64,000 nt of DNA from Nonomuraea sp. PA05 (GCF_008086045.1 NZ_VSEY01000019.1:175785-239784); one strand, 5' to 3'. Numbered from the stretch's first letter, positions 18,408 to 27,160 are shown. Notes: generated by a model from the sequence alone, not told the origin. A program made the numbers and translations.

Positions 18408-19841
18408 TCATGAACCACGGAAGACCTTCCCCGAATACGTGACCTCGTCCTGCCCTTCGCGGGTCACGTCGATGGCGATCTGGTCCGGATCGGCGGCGGA
18501 CGGGACGATCCGCAGCGTGCCCGGATAACACATGTCGCCTTTGACCCGGTCGAGCCGGAACTCCAGCGCCTTCCCGCCCGGGGTGAGCCGTCCGGAGCAG
18601 TGCAGGTCGGCGCCCCAGCGCATGCTGGACGAGCCGCCGGCGCTCAGGCGCAGCTCCACCGGGAAGATCCGCTTGGCGGCCGGGTGCTCGGCCGACCCGG
18701 TCCAGGTGCCGTCGAGATCCGGCCCGGCGGGCGTGGAGACTGACGGCTCGGCCATCGGCTGCACGATCCGGGGCGGCCCCGCGACGTCCGGCCGCTGTTC
18801 CCCTGCCCACCAGAGCACGCCCCCCGCCACGGCCAGCCCCGCGACCGCCGCCACCACGACCTGCCGCTCAGGCCACCGCCGCCGCCGCCGCGACGGCACC
18901 CCACCGTCAGGCTCGGTCCAGGCATCCACCCCAGAGCCGCCCACAGAGCGAGGGTCGGTATCGCGAACAGGACGCGGGTCAGTGGTGGCGGGCGGTTCGG
19001 GCACCGGCACGGCGGCGCGGGCGCCGGTCGTGAGCACGTCCCCCTGCTCATGCCCCAGCAACCACCGCAGCACCTCCTCCGCGTCCGGCCGCTCCCGCGG
19101 GTCATGACGCAGGCACCCTTCCACGACCTCCCGAAGCACCCCGCCCAGCCCGCCGAGGTCCGGCTTCCCGTACAGGATCCGAGCCAGCACCTCCTGGTAC
19201 GTCTCCGCCCGGTACGCGTGCCGCCCCGTGGCCGTGTAGGCCACGGTCAGCCCCCAGGCCCACAGATCGGCGGCGGGCCCGGCCGTCTCCCCCTGCACCC
19301 GCTCGGGCGAGAGGTAGGCGGGGGTGCCGAGGGAGACCCCGGCAGAGGTGGTGGCGGCGGCGTCCATCATGCGGGACACCCCGAAGTCGATCACCCGCGG
19401 CCCGTCGATGCCGAGCAGCACGTTCGGCGGCTTGAGGTCGCGGTGCACGACCCCGGCCCGGTGGATGGCGCCCAGGGCGGTGGCGGTGCCGATGGCCAGG
19501 CGGTGCAGCGACCCGCCGGACCTGGGCCCCTTGTCGGCGACGTGCTCGGCCAGCGACGGCCCTTCGACGTACTCGCTGACCAGGTAGGGCCGGTCGCCGT
19601 CGAGGTCGGCGTCCAGGAGCTGGGCCGTGCAGAAGGCGGCGACCCGCCGCACGGCCTCGACCTCGCCGAGGAAGCGCCGCCGCACGTCCGGGTCGCCGGA
19701 CACTCTGGCGTGCATGAGCTTGACGGCGACGAGCGCGCCCTGCGGCGACTCGCCGAGGTAGACGACCCCCTGACCGCCCTGCCCGAGGCGGCGCAGGATG
19801 CGGTACTCGCCCAGCCGGGAGGGGTCTTCAGCGCGGGACAT
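18408..19841 (-). CDS. Membrane Ser/Thr protein kinase with C-terminal 'GTWTGSAEH' domain (paralog B)
   Basis: 477 residues from the ATG at 19841. The kinase core is complete (RRLGQGGQGVVYLG, VAVKLM, HRDLKPPN, DFGVSR). The linker is shorter and lacks the EQASSG repeats. One helix spans about 324-345. The outside domain (about 378-477) matches paralog A almost motif for motif: LDGTWTGSAEH, FPVELRLS, SMRWGADLHCSGRL, CYPGTLRI, EVTYSGKVF. The two kinases are separated by only 48 bases and probably share a transcript. They are likely receptors for the same class of extracellular signal with diverged outputs. Confidence 0.9.
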   Translation of the reverse strand: MSRAEDPSRLGEYRILRRLGQGGQGVVYLGESPQGALVAVKLMHARVSGDPDVRRRFLGEVEAVRRVAAFCTAQLLDADLDGDRPYLVSEYVEGPSLAEHVADKGPRSGGSLHRLAIGTATALGAIHRAGVVHRDLKPPNVLLGIDGPRVIDFGVSRMMDAAATTSAGVSLGTPAYLSPERVQGETAGPAADLWAWGLTVAYTATGRHAYRAETYQEVLARILYGKPDLGGLGGVLREVVEGCLRHDPRERPDAEEVLRWLLGHEQGDVLTTGARAAVPVPEPPATTDPRPVRDTDPRSVGGSGVDAWTEPDGGVPSRRRRRWPERQVVVAAVAGLAVAGGVLWWAGEQRPDVAGPPRIVQPMAEPSVSTPAGPDLDGTWTGSAEHPAAKRIFPVELRLSAGGSSSMRWGADLHCSGRLTPGGKALEFRLDRVKGDMCYPGTLRIVPSAADPDQIAIDVTREGQDEVTYSGKVFRGS

Positions 19842-19889
19842 AGGCCGCCAGTATGCCAGCGCCCTCATCGGTCACATCAGTGCCGAGGG

Positions 19890-20699
19890 TTACAGCAGCG
19901 CCGCGTACTCGTCCAGCAGGGGCAGGATCACGTCGGCGGGCCCGCTGGGCAGCGTGGCGACCACCTGGGTGATCCCGAGCGTGGCGTAGTAGTCGAGCTT
20001 CTCCCTGCTCGGCAGCGTGCCGAAGGGGACGACCTCGCAGGCCTGCGGCCGCCCGGCCTTCTCGCACGCCTCCCGCAGCGCGGGCAGCGCCGCCTTGATG
20101 CCGCGGCCGCCGATCGGCATCCACCCGTCGGCGTACTCGGCCACCTGGGCGAACAGCTTCGGCCCGGCGGCCCCGCCGAGGTAGACGGGCGGCACCCGGA
20201 CGGGCTTGGGCCACGACCAGGACGGCTCGATGCCTTCGACGCAGGCCACCTCGTCGCGCCACATGGCCTGCATGGCCAGCACGTTGCGCCGGGCCACCTC
20301 GCGGCGCCGCCCGTACGGGACGCCGTGGTTCTCGATCTCCTCGACGTTCCAGCCGAACCCGACGCCGACGACGGCGCGCCCGCCCGACAGGTGGTCGAGG
20401 GTGGCGATGGCCTTGGCGGTGACGATGGGGTCGCGCTGGGCGGCGAGCAGGATGCCGGTCCCGACCCGCAGAGTGGACGTCACCGCCGCCGCATAGGAGA
20501 GGGCGACGAGGGGGTCGAGGGTGCGCTTGTACTCCTCGGGCAGCTCACCCCCGCCGGGGTACGGGGTGCGCCGGGAGACGGGGATGTGGGTGTGCTCGGG
20601 CACGTACAGCGAGTCGAAGCCGCGTTCCTCCGCCGCTCTGGCGAGCTCGTGGACCGGCATGGCCAGATCCGTCGCGAACATCGTGACGCCAAGCCTCAT
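19890..20699 (-). CDS. LLM-class (luciferase-like) F420/flavin-dependent oxidoreductase
   Basis: 269 residues from the ATG at 20699, preceded by GGGGAG. Signatures of the F420-dependent TIM-barrel group are present: the N-terminal MRLGVTMFATD, RGFDSLYVPEHTHIP, VGVGFGWNVEE and the Gly-rich YLGGAAGPKLF phosphate site. It is likely a cytoplasmic hydride-transfer enzyme using F420H2 or FMNH2. It is divergent from two more LLM genes, with a near-palindrome between the starts; all three may be controlled together. Substrate unknown. Confidence 0.87.
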   Translation of the reverse strand: MRLGVTMFATDLAMPVHELARAAEERGFDSLYVPEHTHIPVSRRTPYPGGGELPEEYKRTLDPLVALSYAAAVTSTLRVGTGILLAAQRDPIVTAKAIATLDHLSGGRAVVGVGFGWNVEEIENHGVPYGRRREVARRNVLAMQAMWRDEVACVEGIEPSWSWPKPVRVPPVYLGGAAGPKLFAQVAEYADGWMPIGGRGIKAALPALREACEKAGRPQACEVVPFGTLPSREKLDYYATLGITQVVATLPSGPADVILPLLDEYAALL

Positions 20700-20718
20700 A
20701 CGACACTCCCCACAGCGA

Positions 20719-20736
20719 ACCAAGCGATTGCTCGGT
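20719..20736. promoter_or_regulatory. Candidate operator between divergent LLM genes
   Basis: ACCAAGCGATTGCTCGGT is an imperfect palindrome (7 of 9 positions), of the type many TetR proteins bind. A -10-like TAAGAT (20737-20742) follows on the plus strand. No regulator gene is adjacent, so the controlling protein would be encoded elsewhere. Confidence 0.4.
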
Positions 20737-20788
20737 TAAGATTTCCAGAGTACCTTGCAGAAGACCATCCCGCGGAAAGAGGTCCACG

Positions 20789-22036
20789 GTGAAGTTTTCT
20801 ATCTTCCTGAATCCGCAAATACCAGGCTCTGGTTACGCCGCCGAGGAGAACGCCAGGGCCAAGCGCCCGATCGGGCGGGACACCGAGTCGTACCAGAGAC
20901 TGCTGCACGAGGTACGGGAGATAGCCGTCCACGCCGACCAGATCGGGTTCGACGCGCTGATGATGACCGAGCACCACTTCCACTCGGAAGGCATGGAGTT
21001 CTCGGTCAACCCGCTGATGTTCCTCACCGACCTCGCCGCCAGGACCGAGCGCATCCTGCTCGCGCCGCTCGGCCTCGTGCTGCCCGCCTGGGACCCGATC
21101 AGGGCGGCCGAGGACGTGGCGCTGCTCGACCAGTTCAGCAAGGGCCGGCTGCGGCTCGGCGTGGCACGCGGCTACCAGAACCGCTGGATGAACGTGCTGG
21201 GCCAGCGCTGGCACGCCGCCGCCGCCCGCTCCGACGGCTCGGCGTCCGACACGCGCAACTTCGACGTCTTCGGCGAGGTGCTGAAGATCATGAAGATGGC
21301 GTGGACGCAGGAGACGCTCCGCTACAAGTCGGACGTGCTCGACTACCAGGTGCCCTACCCGTTCGAGGGCATCGAGGGCTGGCCCGCCCAGGAGTGGACG
21401 CGCACGTTCGGCTCCCCCGAGGAGATCGACGAGGACGGCACGATCAAGGCCGTCTCCGTCTGCCCCAGGCCGTACCAGAACCCGCACCCCGAGCTGTGGC
21501 AGCCGTTCACGATCTCCGACCGGTCGGTGATCAGGGCCGCGCAGGAGGACATCCTGCCGTGGATGTTCACCCCCAACCCGGACGACCACGCCCAGAAGGC
21601 CAAGCTCTACCAGGAGGAGTCGGCCAAACAGGGCCGCCACTACAAGCTGGGCGAGCACACCGGCATCCTCAAGATCGTCGGCATCGCCGACACGACCGAG
21701 GAGGCCATCAACACCTTCGGCCGCAGCATCCCCAAGGACTTCGCCGCCTTCTTCGGCCCCTTCGGCTACCTGGAGGTGCTGCGCAAGAAGGAGGACGAGA
21801 AGCACAAGCCCATCTCGCCCGAGAAGGGCGACGCCAAGCGCATGAACGACGTCGAGATGGCCCTGTTCGGCACCCCCGACGACGTCAAGCGCGGCATCCA
21901 GCGGATGCTCGACCGCATGCCCGACCTGGAGTGGTTCGGCCTGTACATGCAGGGCCAGCAGGGCGTGCTGCCGCTGGACACGGTCAAGCGGAACCTGGAA
22001 CTGTTCGCCACCAAGGTCGCGCCGGAGTTCCGATGA
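20789..22036 (+). CDS. Luciferase-like flavin-dependent monooxygenase (long form)
   Basis: 415 residues, GTG start at 20789 after AAAGAGG. Longer than typical LLM proteins. The start MKFSIFLNPQIPGS, TEHHFHSEG (the His-rich turn seen in bacterial luciferase-like monooxygenases), LLAPLGLVLPAWDPIRAAEDVALLD and the phosphate-binding end support a group that hydroxylates aldehydes, alkanes or similar substrates with reduced flavin and oxygen. It overlaps the next gene by ATGA, so the two are translationally coupled and may act in one pathway. Cytoplasmic. Flavin versus F420 use cannot be settled by eye. Confidence 0.85.
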   Translation: MKFSIFLNPQIPGSGYAAEENARAKRPIGRDTESYQRLLHEVREIAVHADQIGFDALMMTEHHFHSEGMEFSVNPLMFLTDLAARTERILLAPLGLVLPAWDPIRAAEDVALLDQFSKGRLRLGVARGYQNRWMNVLGQRWHAAAARSDGSASDTRNFDVFGEVLKIMKMAWTQETLRYKSDVLDYQVPYPFEGIEGWPAQEWTRTFGSPEEIDEDGTIKAVSVCPRPYQNPHPELWQPFTISDRSVIRAAQEDILPWMFTPNPDDHAQKAKLYQEESAKQGRHYKLGEHTGILKIVGIADTTEEAINTFGRSIPKDFAAFFGPFGYLEVLRKKEDEKHKPISPEKGDAKRMNDVEMALFGTPDDVKRGIQRMLDRMPDLEWFGLYMQGQQGVLPLDTVKRNLELFATKVAPEFR

Positions 22037-22905
22037 GATACTGGCTGGGAGCCTCGTTCTCCGACACGGATCAGTTCGTCGAGCTGGCGCGGGCCGCCGA
22101 GCGGTGCGGGTTCGACACGCTGACGCTCTCCGACCACCTCTTCTACGCCGACTTCGCGACGCCGTACCCGTACTCGAAGTCGGGCAGGCCCCGCTGGGAC
22201 GCGAGCACGCACTGGCCGGACGTCTGGGTGACGATCGGCGCCATGGCCGCCGTCACCAGCACCCTGCGCTTCTCCCCGAACGTGTACATCGCCCCGGCCC
22301 GCGACCTGTTCACCGTGGCCAAGCAGGTCTCCACGGCGGCGGTGCTGTCACACGACCGGGTGACGTTCGGCGTCGGGGTGGGCTGGTGCAAGGAGGAGTT
22401 CACCGGCACCGGGCAGGACTTCCACACGCGCGGCCGGCGCCTGGACGCGATGCTGCCCGTCCTGCGCTCGCTGTGGGCGGGCGAGACGGTCACGCTCGAC
22501 GGCCTGCCCCCGCTGTCGATCTGCCCCGCCCCCGCACGGCCGATCCCGGTCGTCGTGGGCGGCGACAGCGAGGCGGCCCTGCGCCGCGCGGCCACGCTGG
22601 GCGACGGCTGGATCGGCAACCGCATCTACACCGAGGAGCAGTTCGACGAGGTCCTCGCCGCGTTGCGCGGCCATCTCGACGCGAGCGGCAGATCCATGGA
22701 CGGCTTCGAGATCATCGCCCCGCTCGCGGTCCTGCCCGACGCGGACACCTACCGCCGCTTCGCCGCCAAGGGCGTGACGGGCACCATGGCCGCCCCCTGG
22801 TGGCTGGCCACCCCCGAGGAGAAGGCGCGTTACGGCGAGGGCACCCTGGAGCTCAAGATCGCCACCATGGAGCGCTTCGCCGAGGAGGTCATCGCGAAGA
22901 CGTGA
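22033..22905 (+). CDS. LLM-class F420-dependent oxidoreductase
   Basis: 290 residues; the ATG at 22033 overlaps the stop of the long-form enzyme. It begins MRYWLGASFSDTDQFVELARAAERCGF. TLSDHLFYAD, FGVGVGWCKEEF and VVVGGDSEAALRRAATLGDGW are typical of actinobacterial F420-dependent LLM proteins. Likely a reductase or dehydrogenase partner of the upstream monooxygenase. The stop is followed by a 219-base convergent spacer with two strong hairpins. Confidence 0.87.
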   Translation: MRYWLGASFSDTDQFVELARAAERCGFDTLTLSDHLFYADFATPYPYSKSGRPRWDASTHWPDVWVTIGAMAAVTSTLRFSPNVYIAPARDLFTVAKQVSTAAVLSHDRVTFGVGVGWCKEEFTGTGQDFHTRGRRLDAMLPVLRSLWAGETVTLDGLPPLSICPAPARPIPVVVGGDSEAALRRAATLGDGWIGNRIYTEEQFDEVLAALRGHLDASGRSMDGFEIIAPLAVLPDADTYRRFAAKGVTGTMAAPWWLATPEEKARYGEGTLELKIATMERFAEEVIAKT

Positions 22906-23011
22906 CCCCGGGCGGCCGTGATCGTGGGCGATGGCCGGGTCGTGCCGGTCACCGAAGGCCCGCCCCAGTAGGGCCCGCACACACGCCCAGCCGTTCGCGT
23001 TCGACTCGCTC

Positions 23012-23041
23012 AGCCTTCCATACGCGTTCGTATGGAAGGCT
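23012..23041. repeat. Perfect 13-bp inverted repeat with 4-base loop
   Basis: Arms at 23012-23024 and 23029-23041 (AGCCTTCCATACG and its complement) flank CGTT. It lies between convergent genes and could form a very stable hairpin in either RNA. No T-tract follows, so it is either an intrinsic-like bidirectional terminator without a U-run or a protein/RNA binding site. Confidence 0.7.
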
Positions 23042-23083
23042 CCGCAGCGAGGAGTCCAGTATCTTGGCCGCGTCCAGCACGCA

Positions 23084-23115
23084 TCCAGCCTTTGCACCTG
23101 GGCGCAAAGGCTGGA
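23084..23115. repeat. Second inverted repeat, 12-bp arms, 8-base loop
   Basis: TCCAGCCTTTGC (23084-23095) pairs with GCAAAGGCTGGA (23104-23115). It shares the CAGCCTT core with the hairpin 43 bases upstream, so the two may be related copies. It ends 10 bases before the stop of the convergent regulator gene. Confidence 0.7.
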
Positions 23116-23124
23116 CATGAGGCC

Positions 23125-24090
23125 TCACCGGCCCGACGACAGCAGCGTCTGCCCCAGCGGAGTGATCACGTGCAGCACGGCGGTGCCGTGGCGGTGCGTC
23201 TCGATCAGCCCGGCGTCGCGCAGCACCCGGGTGTGGCGGCTGACGGAGGCGGGCGAGGTCGCGGCGCGCTGGGCCAGTTGCGTGGTGGTGGCGCCGCCGT
23301 CGATGGCGGCCAGCACCGTCGCGCGGGTCGCGCCGAGCAGGGCGACCAGCGACTCGGTGCGGTTCGTCTGCCAGTGCGAGTGGCGGTCGATCGGGTACAC
23401 CAGCGTCGGCGGCAGGCCGGGATCCGCCAGCGCGACCGGCACCCGCCTGCAGAAGTACGACGGGATCAGCAGCAGCCCGCGCCCGTCGAGGTGCAGATCG
23501 CGGTCCACGTCGTACTCGACCTCCAGCAGCGGCGGGCGCCAGCGCATGAGCGGCGCCAGCCCGCGCAGCAGCCCGTCGGCGCCGCCCTCCGCCAGGTCGC
23601 GCCGCCTGCGCGACACCTCGGCCGCGATGGCCGCGCCGATCACGTCCTGGTAGGGCTCGATGGCGATGGCGTGGTAGGCCCGCAGCGTGGCCGCCAGGTT
23701 CATCAGCGTCGCCGTCTCCCCCTCGGCCAGCCGCCTGCCCCAACCCGGCAGCGCCGCCGTGCGGGCCAGCGTCTCCATCTCGTGCCGCAGCCGCGCGCGC
23801 GGCGTGCCGAGTATCGCCTGCAGCCCGGCGTCCAGCCCCTGCAGGCCCTCGGCGGGCGTGATGAAGTCGGGGAAGTACGGGCCGAACGGCGTCAGCGCGG
23901 CCACCACCCGCTCGTGGCGGTGCAGCACGTGCCGTTCGCGCCGCATCTCCGCCAGCCAGGGGCGCAGCGTCGCCGGCGGCGCGGGGTCGGCGAGCCGGTG
24001 CCTGCTGAACACCATCTCCCAGAAGGGATCCGCGGTCTCCGCTAATCGGGTGCGCCGTAAGTCGTCGCCGGTGAAGTGAATCCTGAGCAT
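23125..24090 (-). CDS. ArsR-like winged-helix regulator with long N-terminal domain
   Basis: 321 residues from the ATG at 24090. The C-terminal 75 residues are a winged helix: ATVLAAIDGGATTTQLAQRAATSPASVSRHTRVLRDAGLI, read in segments, then HRHGTAVLHVITPLG as the wing. The N-terminal 240 residues are a helical domain of the kind found in a large actinobacterial group (often in Streptomyces secondary-metabolite regions), ending in the ribbon PPLLEVEYDVDRDLHLDGRGLLLIPS. No Cys metal site is seen. Divergent from the HipA-like gene and possibly a regulator of it; ligand unknown. Confidence 0.8.
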   Translation of the reverse strand: MLRIHFTGDDLRRTRLAETADPFWEMVFSRHRLADPAPPATLRPWLAEMRRERHVLHRHERVVAALTPFGPYFPDFITPAEGLQGLDAGLQAILGTPRARLRHEMETLARTAALPGWGRRLAEGETATLMNLAATLRAYHAIAIEPYQDVIGAAIAAEVSRRRRDLAEGGADGLLRGLAPLMRWRPPLLEVEYDVDRDLHLDGRGLLLIPSYFCRRVPVALADPGLPPTLVYPIDRHSHWQTNRTESLVALLGATRATVLAAIDGGATTTQLAQRAATSPASVSRHTRVLRDAGLIETHRHGTAVLHVITPLGQTLLSSGR

Positions 24091-24183
24091 CGATCCCTCG
24101 ATCCCTTCAACGGGCCCCACTCTACGATGGCGGCCTCACGCGAGCACCCCTTCGCCCCGAGCCAGGCAGGCGGCCGGGGACGA

Positions 24184-24189
24184 TAGCCT
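24184..24189 (+). promoter_or_regulatory. -10 box of a leaderless transcript
   Basis: TAGCCT ends 6 bases before the GTG of the HipA-like gene, and no ribosome site is present. Transcription would begin at or next to the GTG, i.e. a leaderless mRNA as is common in actinobacteria. Confidence 0.45.
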
Positions 24190-24195
24190 CGTTCC

Positions 24196-25008
24196 GTGCT
24201 GGAGAAGATCGCAGCGACCCGTTACGTCACCCCGCTGCGGGAGGGCGGGTCGCTGCCCGGCGTCGTCGAGGCCGACGACCTGGGCACGTACGTCGTGAAG
24301 TTCCGCGAGGCCGGCCAGGGCAGGCGGGTGCTGGTCGCCGAGATCGTCTGCGCCGAGCTGGGCCGCCACCTCGGGTTCAGGACGCCCGAGCTGAAGCTCA
24401 TCGACCTCGACCCGCAGATCGGCGTCAGAGAGCCCGACTACGAGGTCCAAGAGCTGCTCAAGGCCAGCACCGGGCTCAACCTGGCGGTCGACTTCCTGCC
24501 GGGCGCGCTCGGGTTCGAGCCACTGGCGTGGGTGGCCGACCCGCTGTTCGCGGCGCGGATGGTGTGGTTCGACGGCCTCATCCACAACATCGACAGGAGC
24601 TGGCGCAACCCCAACCTGCTGATCTGGCACCGCGACACCTGGCTGATCGACCACGGGGCCGCGCTCTGGTTCCACCACAACTGGCGCACCGCCGACCCTC
24701 AGCGGCCGTTCGACGCCGGCGACCACGTGCTCGCCCCGTACGCGGGCGACGTCGAGGCGGCGGGCGCCGAGCTGGCCGGGAGGATCACCAGGGGGCTGCT
24801 GGAGGGCGTGACGGCGCTGGTGCCGGACGAGTGGCTGGCGGACGAGCCCGGCTTCGGCTCGCCCGGCGAGGTGCGCGAGGCCTACGTCGAGCACCTGCTC
24901 CAGCGGGCGCACGGGCCGCGCGAGTGGCTGGTGCGCGGCGAGCACAAGCAGCGCGGGCAGGGCCCTGGTTCGGTCGGCGAGTTCTGGCGGGGAGGCGGCG
25001 GCCGATGA
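24196..25008 (+). CDS. HipA-like Ser/Thr kinase
   Basis: 270 residues, GTG start. A HipA-type kinase core is visible: the ATP lysine in YVVKF (K35), the catalytic loop NIDRSWRNPNLL with D133 and N138, and the metal-binding IDHGA (D152). It is shorter than E. coli HipA (440 residues) and lacks the usual N-terminal subdomain. The next gene, encoding a DUF3037 protein, overlaps by ATGA, and this pair occurs widely in bacteria. Whether the pair is a toxin-antitoxin module, or the kinase has another substrate, is not established from sequence; there is no HipB-like DNA-binding partner here. Confidence 0.85.
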   Translation: MLEKIAATRYVTPLREGGSLPGVVEADDLGTYVVKFREAGQGRRVLVAEIVCAELGRHLGFRTPELKLIDLDPQIGVREPDYEVQELLKASTGLNLAVDFLPGALGFEPLAWVADPLFAARMVWFDGLIHNIDRSWRNPNLLIWHRDTWLIDHGAALWFHHNWRTADPQRPFDAGDHVLAPYAGDVEAAGAELAGRITRGLLEGVTALVPDEWLADEPGFGSPGEVREAYVEHLLQRAHGPREWLVRGEHKQRGQGPGSVGEFWRGGGGR

Positions 25009-25048
25009 GCAGGCCGATGAGCAGGCCGATGAGCAGGCCGATGAGCAG
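25001..25048 (+). repeat. Four 12-bp tandem repeats carrying four in-frame start codons
   Basis: The unit GCCGATGAGCAG occurs four times in a row. Each copy holds an ATG in the same frame (25005, 25017, 25029, 25041) and an AGCAGG that could serve as a weak ribosome site for the next one. Confidence 0.9.
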
Positions 25049-25418
25049 GGACGTCTACGAGTACGCGGTCATTCGCGTGATGCCCAAGGTCGAGCGGGGC
25101 GAGCTGATCAACGCGGGCGTGCTGCTCTACTGCCAGCCCCGCGACTACCTGTGCGCCAGGGTGGGGCTGGACCCCGGCCGTCTGCGGGCGCTCGATCCGC
25201 AGGCCGACGTCGACGGGGTGCGCCGGGCGCTGACGGCGTACGAGCTGGCCTGCGGCGACGACTGCGGGCCGCTGGCGGGAGAGCCGCTCGGCGGCCGGTT
25301 CCGCTGGCTGACGGCGCCGCGCAGCACGATCGTCCAGGCGGGCCCCGTGCACGCCGGGCTGACCGCCGACCCTGACACCGAGCTGGCCAGGCTTTTCGAC
25401 AAGCTCGTCCGCCTTTAG
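25005..25418 (+). CDS. DUF3037-family protein, partner of HipA-like kinase
   Basis: 137 residues from the first ATG (25005), which has GGGGAGGCGG upstream and overlaps the kinase stop. The N terminus is the repeat MSRP three times, then MSRDVYEYAVIRVMPKVERGE. The family core is clear: YAVIRVMP, ERGELINAGVLLYC and the Asp/Ala-rich second half. There is no signal peptide or membrane helix. The tandem ATGs could give products of 125-137 residues. It is translationally coupled to the kinase, so a direct partner, modulator or substrate role is plausible; the family's biochemical function is unknown to me. Confidence 0.85.
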   Translation: MSRPMSRPMSRPMSRDVYEYAVIRVMPKVERGELINAGVLLYCQPRDYLCARVGLDPGRLRALDPQADVDGVRRALTAYELACGDDCGPLAGEPLGGRFRWLTAPRSTIVQAGPVHAGLTADPDTELARLFDKLVRL

Positions 25419-25477
25419 GCCCTTGACCAGCGACGATGCTGGGTAAGAGGTGCTGAAAGGGGGAAGGAGGGCCGGTC

Positions 25478-27160
25478 GTGGGCGACACCGGGCAATTCAC
25501 CGTGCAACGACCCTTCCAGCTCGACGACCTCGACCACGCGGGCACGTACGTGGTGGACGACCGCGGGCGTATCGTCGAGGTCAACCCCCAGGCCGAGCGG
25601 CTGCTGCGGCGCAAGGCGGGCGAGCTGGTCGGCCGCGACGCCCACGACCTGCTGCACCGGGGCGAGCGCGGCGAGCCGCTGCCGCGCAGCCGGTGCGTGA
25701 TGCGGGAGCCCCTGCTGACCAACGACTCCGCCCACGGCTGCGGCGTGTGGCTGGAGCGGGGCGACGGCTCGCTCGTCCAGATCTCCTGGATGGTCACCCC
25801 GTGCCGGGTCGGCGAGGCCGGGTCCGGCGCGCTGGTGCTCTTCCACGAGACCGGCTCTGCCGGGCTGGGCGAGCGGCAGCGGGCGCGGCCCGCCCCGACG
25901 ATGTCGGAGCTCGACCGGCTGGCCCTGCTGGCGGAGACGACCTCGACGCTCACGGCGAGCCTGGACGTGGACGAGACGCTGCGCCAGCTCGTCCGCCTGG
26001 TGGTACCGCTGCTGGGCGACTGGGCGGTGGTCGACCTGCTCACCGAGGAGGGCGAGGTGACGCGCGCCGCCGTCGTCCACCACGAGAACGGCGTCCTGGC
26101 GCACCGCGCCGATCTGGAGCGGCCGATGCCGCCGCTGCCGCTCGAGTCCACGATGCCGCTGGCGCGGGCGCTGCGCGGCGTCACCGCGGCGCTGGTGGGC
26201 CCGGAGGACTACGAGGGCCGGCTGGAGTCGCGGCTCGCGGCCGTCCAGCGCGACCTGTTCGAGGCGACCGGCATCTGGTCGGCGTGCACCGCGCCGATCC
26301 GGGGCGTACGTGAGGTCGTCGGCGCCATGACCCTCGGACGCGCCGAGCAGCCCCAGCCGTACACCACGGACGACATGTTGCTCATCGAGGACATCGCCCG
26401 CCGGGCGGGGCTGGCGCTGGACAACGCCCGCCTGTACGAGCGGCAGCGCCGGGTCGCCGAGACCATGCAGCGGCACCTGCTGCCCCGGCTGCCGTCGATG
26501 CCCGGCCTGGAGATGGGCGCCTGCTACGTGCCCGCGCCGCGCGCCTCGCAGGTCGGCGGCGACTGGTACGACGCGTTCGTCCTGTCCGACGGCGCGGCCG
26601 GGGTGGTGATCGGCGACGTGGTGGGCCACGATCTCGACGCCGCGTCCGGCATGGCGCAGGTCTGCAACATGCTGCGCGCCTACGCGGGCGAGCTGGAGGA
26701 GCCGCCCAGCGTCATCGTGGACCGGCTCGACCAGGCGGTGGCCCGCATGGCCGAGACCACGATGGCCACCGTCGTGTTCGGCCGGGTGGAGCGAGAGGAC
26801 GGCGGGTGGCGACTGCGCTGGACCAACGCGGGGCATCCGCCGCCGCTGCTGGTCGAGGGCGACGGGCGCACCCGCTACCTGGACGAGGCGAGCGGCCTGC
26901 TGCTGGGCACCGGCTTCGCGCCGGCCCGCGAGGACGCCGCCGTCGAGCTGCCGCCGCGCTCCACCGTGCTGTTCTACACCGACGGGCTGATCGAGTCGCC
27001 CAGCCACTCCCTCGACGAAGGCCTCGACCGGCTGCGGCGGCAAGCCGCCGCACTGACCCGCCACCCGCTCAGCGCCTACTGCGACCGGCTGCTCACCCGC
27101 GTCCGCCCGGCCGACAACGACGACGACGTCGCCCTGCTCACCCTGCGGATCCCCGGTTAG
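25478..27160 (+). CDS. PAS-GAF-SpoIIE (PP2C-type) Ser phosphatase
   Basis: 560 residues, GTG start. An N-terminal PAS domain (about 14-125; VVDDRGRIVEVNPQAERLL) is followed by GAF (about 150-300) and a SpoIIE/RsbU phosphatase domain (about 330-558) that contains QVGGDWYDAF (near 361) and VIGDVVGHD, the two Asp-bearing metal motifs. Proteins of this layout dephosphorylate anti-anti-sigma factors in partner-switching stress pathways. No kinase (RsbW) domain and no STAS partner are encoded nearby. Cytoplasmic, so the PAS/GAF part likely senses a soluble ligand, redox state or light. Ends with a 4-base convergent overlap. Confidence 0.92.
   Translation: MGDTGQFTVQRPFQLDDLDHAGTYVVDDRGRIVEVNPQAERLLRRKAGELVGRDAHDLLHRGERGEPLPRSRCVMREPLLTNDSAHGCGVWLERGDGSLVQISWMVTPCRVGEAGSGALVLFHETGSAGLGERQRARPAPTMSELDRLALLAETTSTLTASLDVDETLRQLVRLVVPLLGDWAVVDLLTEEGEVTRAAVVHHENGVLAHRADLERPMPPLPLESTMPLARALRGVTAALVGPEDYEGRLESRLAAVQRDLFEATGIWSACTAPIRGVREVVGAMTLGRAEQPQPYTTDDMLLIEDIARRAGLALDNARLYERQRRVAETMQRHLLPRLPSMPGLEMGACYVPAPRASQVGGDWYDAFVLSDGAAGVVIGDVVGHDLDAASGMAQVCNMLRAYAGELEEPPSVIVDRLDQAVARMAETTMATVVFGRVEREDGGWRLRWTNAGHPPPLLVEGDGRTRYLDEASGLLLGTGFAPAREDAAVELPPRSTVLFYTDGLIESPSHSLDEGLDRLRRQAAALTRHPLSAYCDRLLTRVRPADNDDDVALLTLRIPG

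Noticed and set aside
22949..23743. Minus-strand frame through the hairpin spacer
   Set aside because: Out of frame with the winged-helix regulator on the same strand and composed of Arg/Ala/Gly shadow text.
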